Positions 5,030 through 6,475 of a DNA stretch of 6,475 nt are shown here, one piece after another. Source of the DNA: Candidatus Aenigmatarchaeota archaeon (GTDB lineage: Archaea > Aenigmatarchaeota > Aenigmatarchaeia > QMZP01); contig QMZY01000051.1 in NCBI GenBank assembly GCA_003663415.1, positions 1 to 6,475 on the forward strand, in the 5' to 3' direction. A program made the translations under genes and the position numbers. Numbering within the stretch: the stretch's first letter is position 1; each line of letters opens with the position of its first letter. Below the pieces are notes generated by a model. That model had not been told where the DNA came from. It saw nothing but the letters and a program-made list of their open reading frames with translations, and made no database searches.

Positions 5030-6403
5030 ATGTTACCACAATTTATTAACAGAGAACAGGAAATTAAATTCCTTGAAAATGTTTACAACACAAAAGGATT
5101 TTCCCTTATAGTTTTGTACGGAAGGAGGAGGGTAGGAAAAACAGAGCTTATTAAAAAATTCTTAGAAAATAGAAAAGCTGTTTACATTTTATCAACTGAT
5201 GAGAGTTTTGAAGAGAATGCAAAACTATTTAAAAGTAAATTTGCAGAAATAACAGGAAAAGAATATTTTCTAAAATTAGAAACAAGTAGCCTTTATGAGC
5301 TTTTTAAATTTTTTTATGATGAAGTGAAAAAAGAAAAGATAATCTTGGCTATTGATGAATTTCCATATTTACTCTCTACAAAAAAAGGAATACTTTCTTT
5401 ATTTCAAAAGATAATCGATGAGATTTTGAGTAAGACGAACATAAAATTAATACTTTGTGGTTCATCTATGTCGGTAATGGAATCTGATGTGCTTGGAAAG
5501 GGAACTCCTCTTTACGGTAGAAATACGAACATTTGGAAGCTTTTGCCTTTAAAGTTTAATGAAATAGTCAAGCATTTTAACAATCCTTTTGAAGTTTACT
5601 TTGTGTTTGGGAATATCCCTTACTACCTCAAGTTTTATGATGATAATAAACGCCTTATTGAGAATATTAGAATCAATCTATTAACAAAAGGCATGAATCT
5701 TTACGACGAACCGCTGGTTTTGCTTAGACAAGAATTCAGGGAATCGAGAGTATATAGGTTAATTCTAAAATATATTTCTTTGGGTTATAAAACAATCGGA
5801 AAATTGTGTTCTGCTACAGGAATGGATAAGAGCAATTTAATGAAATACCTTTCGAGTCTGGAAGAGGTTGGAATAATAAGACATATTGTTCCTTTTGGTA
5901 TGAAAAGGAAAGGAATATACGAAATTATTGATCCATTATTCAGATTTTGGTTTAGGTTTATCTATACTTACAGAGACCTTTTAGAGATAAGAGATATCAA
6001 GAGTGTTGAAAGTAAAATAAGCAAGGAATTGAATAGTTTTTTCGGCACTTCTTTTGAATACCTGATAGAGAGTTTGATGAAAGAAAAAACATTTAAGGAA
6101 TTTATAGATTTTGATATTTATAAATGGTGGCACAAAGATAAAGAAATCGACGTGCTTGCTCTGAATGAAAAAACCAAAGAAATTCTTGCTTGCGAATGCA
6201 AATGGCAAAGCAGGGTTAATGTTGAAAAAATTGTTAAGGAATTAAACGAGAAGTTAGGTTGTGTGGATTGGTATAAAGATAAGCGTAAGGAAAGTTTTGC
6301 TGTATTTGCAAAGAGTTTTAGTAAAAGGATTAAAAGATATGAAGGTAAAAGGGTTTATTGTTTTGACTTGAAGGGTTTGGAAAAGATTTTGAGAAAGAGA
6401 TAA
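5030..6403 (+). CDS. Archaeal ATPase with winged helix and DUF234 (PD-(D/E)XK-like) tail
   Basis: This 457-residue P-loop ATPase belongs to the archaeal AAA/STAND-like group often annotated as 'ATPase' or 'DUF234 domain protein'. The N-terminus FINREQEIKFL precedes Walker A GRRRVGKT (31-38). Walker B is IILAIDE (104-110), with D109 and E110, and a sensor-like strand LILCGSS lies at 140-146. A winged helix follows at about 240-300 (TIGKLCSATGMDKSNLMKYL, then EEVGIIRHI). The C-terminal DUF234 region has E343, then D374 in EIDVLAL and E389-x-K391 in ACECKW, spaced like the E...D...ExK core of PD-(D/E)XK nucleases. Family members are very common in archaea in many copies; their biological role is not established, and links to mobile elements or defence have been suggested. 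The coding sequence looks more AT-rich than ahcY, which may hint at transfer (not measured). The ATG at 5030 fits the TATA-like box. Domain calls are firm; nuclease activity is inferred. Confidence 0.92.
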   Translation: MLPQFINREQEIKFLENVYNTKGFSLIVLYGRRRVGKTELIKKFLENRKAVYILSTDESFEENAKLFKSKFAEITGKEYFLKLETSSLYELFKFFYDEVKKEKIILAIDEFPYLLSTKKGILSLFQKIIDEILSKTNIKLILCGSSMSVMESDVLGKGTPLYGRNTNIWKLLPLKFNEIVKHFNNPFEVYFVFGNIPYYLKFYDDNKRLIENIRINLLTKGMNLYDEPLVLLRQEFRESRVYRLILKYISLGYKTIGKLCSATGMDKSNLMKYLSSLEEVGIIRHIVPFGMKRKGIYEIIDPLFRFWFRFIYTYRDLLEIRDIKSVESKISKELNSFFGTSFEYLIESLMKEKTFKEFIDFDIYKWWHKDKEIDVLALNEKTKEILACECKWQSRVNVEKIVKELNEKLGCVDWYKDKRKESFAVFAKSFSKRIKRYEGKRVYCFDLKGLEKILRKR

Positions 6404-6475
6404 AAAATCAAAGCAAAAACCAAAATATACATAATATCAACAACAAAATAATTAAAATGTGGATGAAAAACCAAA

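Noticed and set aside
6457..6475. ATG reading MWMKNQ at the right edge, as a possible next gene start
   Set aside because: Only six codons are visible, there is no ribosome site, and the AT-rich upstream has no clear TATA box at a fitting distance.

Overview
The window looks like a low-GC archaeal chromosome segment. The signs are RNase P protein Rpp21 (Rnp4), a PDCD5-family protein, an archaeal-type ATPase of the DUF234 class, a one-component membrane regulator with a winged-helix tail, and TATA-like boxes (TTTAAA or TATAAATA) about 28-46 nt upstream of the likely start codons in place of bacterial -35/-10 promoters. The lineage cannot be named from this alone; an uncultivated euryarchaeal or DPANN-like group is possible.

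Layout. Bases 1-500 (+) hold the C-terminal half of a PfkB-family sugar/nucleoside kinase cut by the window edge. A separate promoter precedes S-adenosylhomocysteinase (543-1814, +), which overlaps a PDCD5-family gene (1811-2095, +) by the ATGA signature of translational coupling. Kinase and hydrolase could cooperate in SAH recycling if the kinase uses adenosine. Facing them is a leftward three-gene unit transcribed from about 3570 down to 2096: a secreted-domain/one-TM/winged-helix membrane protein, RNase P component Rnp4, and a small two-TM protein coupled to rnp4 by another ATGA overlap.

Bases 3584-4063 hold no intact gene. They contain a 5'-truncated, multiply frameshifted copy of the livM gene that lies intact just downstream (4064-4963, +), so the locus once carried two livM copies, one of which is decaying. 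The intact LivM permease has no LivH, LivG, LivF or LivK partner in the window. The last gene (5030-6403, +) is an AAA/STAND-like ATPase fused to a winged helix and a PD-(D/E)XK-like DUF234 tail, with its own apparently leaderless promoter. The final 72 bases are AT-rich and hold no gene I can support.

I see no CRISPR array, tRNA, rRNA or intact insertion sequence, and no clear case for a wholly new system. The most unusual items are the livM relic, the duplicated start region of the membrane regulator with its GTTTCA repeats, and the rearranged PDCD5/Rnp4 neighbourhood.
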